Source: JAWKRB01 sp041389885
GTDB lineage: Bacteria; Myxococcota_A; Polyangia; Polyangiales; Ga0077539
Length of the DNA: 64,000 bases
Reading direction: 5' to 3'
Assembly (NCBI GenBank): GCA_041389885.1
Contig: JAWKRB010000032.1
Coordinates: 28,741-92,740, forward strand
Position numbers and translations under genes: made by a program. The notes beneath the pieces were generated by a model that saw only the letters and a program-made list of their open reading frames with translations, was not told the origin of the DNA and made no database searches. Shown in pieces: positions 61,242-64,000 of this stretch. Numbering within the stretch: position 1 is the first letter of the stretch; every line of letters begins with the position of its first letter.

Positions 61242-62384
61242 ATGAGTTGCGGGAACTGCGGGCGCCAGAACCCTCCTGGTGCGATCTACTGCCTCGACTG
61301 CGGGCAGAAGCTACGTGAGACCGGCCCCCTTCCCGTGCCGCCGAGTTCGTTCGGCGCAGCAGGGTCGACGCCGGACATCACGACACAGGGGGCGCCTTCG
61401 CCCGTGACCGGCGGGTCGACGGTGGCGTGTCCGCGCTGCAACGCCGACAACCCCGTGCGCGTGCGGTATTGCACCATGTGCGGCGCGGGGCTCCCCGCGG
61501 CGGAGGGCGACGCGACGGCTCAGGGCGGAGGCACGGCGCTGCAGGTCGCGCCGGAGATCCCGCCGACGGTGGCGCAGCCCGCGGTGGTGATCGCCCCGGC
61601 GGCGCCCGCGCCTGCGCCTGCGCCCGCGCCCGCGCCTGCGCCCGCCGCGAAGGCGGCGCCGCGGGTGGAGTCTCGCACCGACAGCTTCGGCGCCGCGCCT
61701 GGCGCCGAGGCCGCGCAGATCGTCACGATCCTGAAGGACGGCTCGGAGGGGCCGATCCACCGGCTCTCTCAGGCCGTCACCGACCTCGGGCGCTACGAGG
61801 GGAACATCACGCTCCCCGACGACCCGTACCTCTCGCCGCGCCACGCGCGGATTCAGAAGCGCGGCGACCGTTACTACCTCCGCGACCTCGGCTCGGTGAA
61901 CGGCGTGTTCCTGCGCATCCGCGAGCCCGTCGAGATCCATCACGGCGACGTGCTCCTGGCGGGTCAGCAGGTGCTGCGCCTCGAGATCCTGACGGACGGG
62001 GAGCTGTCCCTCGGTCCGGTGATGCACTACGGCGTGATGCTCTTCGGCACGCCCGAGCAGCCTCGCGTCGCGCGGCTGGTGCAGCTCACCAGCGAGGGCG
62101 TGCCCCGCGACGTGTACCACCTCTACCGTGACGAGACGGTGATCGGCCGCGAGTCGGGTGACGTCGTGTTCACCGACGACGTGTTCCTCAGCCGACGCCA
62201 CGCGACGTTTCGCGTCGATCGAAGCCACCGCAAGGTCGTCGTGCGCGACCTGGGGAGCTCGAACGGGACGCTGGTGCAGTTTCGCGGCGAGCGCGAGATC
62301 TCCGACGGCGACGTGTTTCGCGTTGGCCACCACCTGTTTCGCTTCGACGCGGGCCCGCGCGTCCCTGGAAGCTCTCCGCGATGA
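61242..62384 (+). CDS. Double zinc-ribbon protein with two FHA domains
   Basis: A 380-aa protein. Two zinc ribbons come first: CGNCGRQN...CLDCG (about 3-22) and CPRCNADN...CTMCG (about 65-85). An Ala-Pro linker follows, then FHA domain 1 (about 165-245: LGRYEGN, SPRHARI, DLGSVNGVF) and FHA domain 2 (about 300-370: IGRESGD, SRRHATF, DLGSSNGTLV). FHA domains bind phosphothreonine, so it should dock onto targets of the Ser/Thr kinases. Its stop overlaps the phosphatase start by ATGA, so writer-reader-eraser control of phosphorylation is likely. Confidence 0.92.
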   Translation: MSCGNCGRQNPPGAIYCLDCGQKLRETGPLPVPPSSFGAAGSTPDITTQGAPSPVTGGSTVACPRCNADNPVRVRYCTMCGAGLPAAEGDATAQGGGTALQVAPEIPPTVAQPAVVIAPAAPAPAPAPAPAPAPAAKAAPRVESRTDSFGAAPGAEAAQIVTILKDGSEGPIHRLSQAVTDLGRYEGNITLPDDPYLSPRHARIQKRGDRYYLRDLGSVNGVFLRIREPVEIHHGDVLLAGQQVLRLEILTDGELSLGPVMHYGVMLFGTPEQPRVARLVQLTSEGVPRDVYHLYRDETVIGRESGDVVFTDDVFLSRRHATFRVDRSHRKVVVRDLGSSNGTLVQFRGEREISDGDVFRVGHHLFRFDAGPRVPGSSPR

Positions 62385-63970
62385 GCGACGACGTCGACAA
62401 GGTCCCGCCCGAGGGGGCCTCCGCGGAGCCTCTCGCAGAGCCCGCCACGCCCTCGACGGAGGACGCCCCGCCCGCGGACAGCAAGACCGCGGACAGCAAG
62501 ACCGCGGAGAGCGAGACCGCCGAGAGCGAGACCGCCGAGAGCGAGACCGCCGAGAACGAGGCCGCGGAGAGCAAGACCGCGGACAGCGAGACCGCGGAGC
62601 GCGAGGCGGCCCCCGTCGACGGCGCGGTGACCACGAAGCAGGACGGCACCGACCCCGCGGTCGTGCCGACGGCGCCGAGGATCACCGTGCAGATCTCGGG
62701 GATGACCGATGTCGGGAGGATTCGCGAGCACAACGAGGACAACCTCCTCGTGGCCGACCTCACCGCGCGGGTGCGAGACGGCGCGCTCTTTGACACGACC
62801 CTCGAGATCGGGCCCGAGGGGCTGCTCCTCGCGGTCTGCGACGGGATGGGCGGCGCGCTCGCCGGCGAGGTCGCGAGCCAGATGGCCGTCGACGTCGTGC
62901 ACGCCATCGTGCAGGACGGGGCGACCCCCGCGGACGAAGACGGCTTCGCCCAGAAGCTCGTGGCCGCGGTGCAGGAGGCCGGCGCGAGGATCTATCTCGC
63001 CGCCAAGACCAACCGCAACCAGCACGGCATGGGCACCACGGCGACCGTCGCGGGGGTGAGCGGGCGCAAGGTGTTCATCGGACAGGTGGGCGACTCGCGC
63101 GCGTACCTCCTGCGACGCGGGAGGCTCCGGCAGATCACGAAGGACCAGTCCCTCGTCTCGAAGCTCATCGAGGCCGGTCAGCTCACCGAGGACGAGGCCG
63201 AGAGCTACGAGCACGCGCACATCATCCTCCAGGCGCTCGGCACCTCGGACGCGGTGTGCGTCGACCTCTCCTACGCCGACCTCCGCAAGGGGGACATGCT
63301 GATGCTCTGCTCCGACGGGCTCTCGGGGCTCGCGACGCACGAGCAGATCCGCGAGATCATGACCGCGGGCGAGAGCCCGAAGGACTGCGCCGAGCAGCTC
63401 ACCGACTGCGCCAACGACGGCGGCGGGCACGACAACATCACGGTGATCATCGCGCGCTTCGACGGCGACCTGCCCGAGCCGACCGACGACGACCACATCC
63501 AGGGCTACCAGGCCCACGTGCTGTCTCGCCCCCTCGAGTCGCTGGTGGGAGGGCGCGCGAGCACGTCGCTGAAGGTCCCCGACCTGCCGCCGCCGGGCTC
63601 TGACCTCAAGAACCGGCTCTCGTACCCGCCCGACGCGCCCTCGCTGCCGAAGTACGACGACGACGACGACGACGCGCCTCGGAGCAGCGCGCGACCCGCG
63701 GCCGCATCGCGCGACCCCGACGAGCCGGTCTCGCTGCCCATGCAGAGCTCCCCCTGGGCGCCGATGGTGATCGGCGCGATCGTGATCGGGGTGCTCCTGG
63801 GCGCCTGGCTGGCGCTGCGCGAGCGCCCCGAGCCGCCGCCCGCCCGCGGCGCGCCGACGGTGCAGACCCCCGCCGCGCCCGAGACGGCCGTCGACACCGC
63901 CCACCCCGTCGAGCCGACCCCCCTCCCGGCCCCGGCCTGGGACGACGCCGGCGCGCCCGACGCCCCCTGA
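62381..63970 (+). CDS. PP2C-family Ser/Thr phosphatase with membrane anchor
   Basis: A 529-aa protein. Residues 1-100 are an acidic region with nine KTAES-like pentapeptides. The PP2C domain (about 105-365) shows REHNEDN, CDGMGG, GMGTTAT, GDSRAYLLR, SDGLSG and GGHDNITV, holding all metal-binding Asp residues. A Pro/Asp-rich linker is followed by one membrane helix (about 462-481) and a Pro-rich tail. It should dephosphorylate Ser/Thr proteins from the cytoplasmic side and oppose the kinases of this region. The ATGA overlap with the FHA gene fixes the start. Confidence 0.94.
   Translation: MSDDVDKVPPEGASAEPLAEPATPSTEDAPPADSKTADSKTAESETAESETAESETAENEAAESKTADSETAEREAAPVDGAVTTKQDGTDPAVVPTAPRITVQISGMTDVGRIREHNEDNLLVADLTARVRDGALFDTTLEIGPEGLLLAVCDGMGGALAGEVASQMAVDVVHAIVQDGATPADEDGFAQKLVAAVQEAGARIYLAAKTNRNQHGMGTTATVAGVSGRKVFIGQVGDSRAYLLRRGRLRQITKDQSLVSKLIEAGQLTEDEAESYEHAHIILQALGTSDAVCVDLSYADLRKGDMLMLCSDGLSGLATHEQIREIMTAGESPKDCAEQLTDCANDGGGHDNITVIIARFDGDLPEPTDDDHIQGYQAHVLSRPLESLVGGRASTSLKVPDLPPPGSDLKNRLSYPPDAPSLPKYDDDDDDAPRSSARPAAASRDPDEPVSLPMQSSPWAPMVIGAIVIGVLLGAWLALRERPEPPPARGAPTVQTPAAPETAVDTAHPVEPTPLPAPAWDDAGAPDAP
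62474..62608 (+). repeat. Nine 15-bp coding repeats in the phosphatase gene
   Basis: Nine units encode A(D/E)(S/N)(K/E)(T/A) or close forms (ADSKT, AESET, AENEA and others) in a disordered acidic N-terminal region. The DNA copies are similar enough for slippage, so repeat number may vary between strains. Confidence 0.8.
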
Positions 63971-63981
63971 GCTGGAGGGCG

Positions 63982-64000
63982 ATGATCCGGCTGGTCCAGG
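63982..64000 (+). CDS. Start of a further gene, truncated by the window end
   Basis: GGAGGG then ATG at 63982, 12 nt after the phosphatase stop, opens a frame coding MIRLVQ before the window ends. FHA-domain proteins in myxobacteria often begin MIRLV, so an FHA protein is possible, but six residues cannot establish it. Confidence 0.4.

Noticed and set aside
62474..62608. 15-bp tandem repeats as an intergenic satellite or CRISPR
   Set aside because: They are in frame inside the PP2C gene and encode a disordered acidic pentapeptide region.

Overview
The window looks like a chromosomal segment of a myxobacterium of the Polyangiales/Sandaracinaceae type. This is inferred from several traits: very high G+C with GC-rich third codon positions, frequent GTG starts, many lipoproteins whose mature N-termini are Asp/Ala/Pro-rich, two OmpA proteins with thrombospondin type 3 repeats, eukaryotic-like Ser/Thr kinases, a kinase/sigma54 activator fusion, and FHA/PP2C signalling proteins. 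I see no phage, insertion sequence, CRISPR array or rRNA. The only RNA gene found is a tRNA-Thr(CGU).

Layout. 1-8.6 kb: a small protein, a tandem DsbA-type lipoprotein, a VWA lipoprotein, an OmpA/TSP3 protein, an endonuclease/exonuclease/phosphatase protein, a FadL-type porin and a TVP38/DedA-type membrane protein. 8.5-17.3 kb: a FAAH-like amidase coupled to a YceF-type Maf pyrophosphatase, a GT2 glycosyltransferase, the nitrogen module glnB-glnA, phosphatidylserine decarboxylase, and a methyltransferase with a long disordered N-terminus. 17.5-29.6 kb: a secreted and surface block with a 1548-aa metzincin-type lipoprotein, a quinone oxidoreductase, a PhoD phosphatase, a PHM-like copper monooxygenase coupled to a cytochrome-like lipoprotein, and a Cys-rich repeat protein ending in DUF5648-like repeats. 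29.6-37.6 kb: GST, MATE exporter, AlkB-like dioxygenase, a second OmpA/TSP3 protein, an exbB-exbD-tonB operon and TruD. 37.7-45.5 kb: a tightly overlapping LOG/beta-lactamase-fold/outer-membrane/lipoprotein operon, SCP2 and alpha-methylacyl-CoA racemase genes behind a palindromic operator, a receiver domain lacking its phospho-acceptor, and an apparently frameshifted membrane protein. 45.6-64 kb: the signalling-rich end, with a kinase-TPR-GAF-sigma54 activator, Fe/Mn superoxide dismutase, a divergent pair of HTH genes around a palindrome, two tandem kinase-PilZ fusions, tRNA-Thr beside threonine aldolase, and an FHA-PP2C pair followed by the start of another gene.

The most striking system is the pair of tandem paralogues (54.3-57.05 kb) that fuse a complete Hanks-type kinase to a C-terminal PilZ domain with an intact c-di-GMP-binding signature. 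This suggests second-messenger-gated Ser/Thr phosphorylation. The partner phosphatase/FHA module lies 4 kb downstream.

Two genome-style features recur. Seven same-strand gene pairs overlap by exactly 4 nt (ATGA or GTGA). A set of genes has a TA-rich -10-like hexamer about 6-10 nt before the start codon and no Shine-Dalgarno sequence, suggesting leaderless transcripts. Functions are assigned from motifs read by eye, and no database search was possible.
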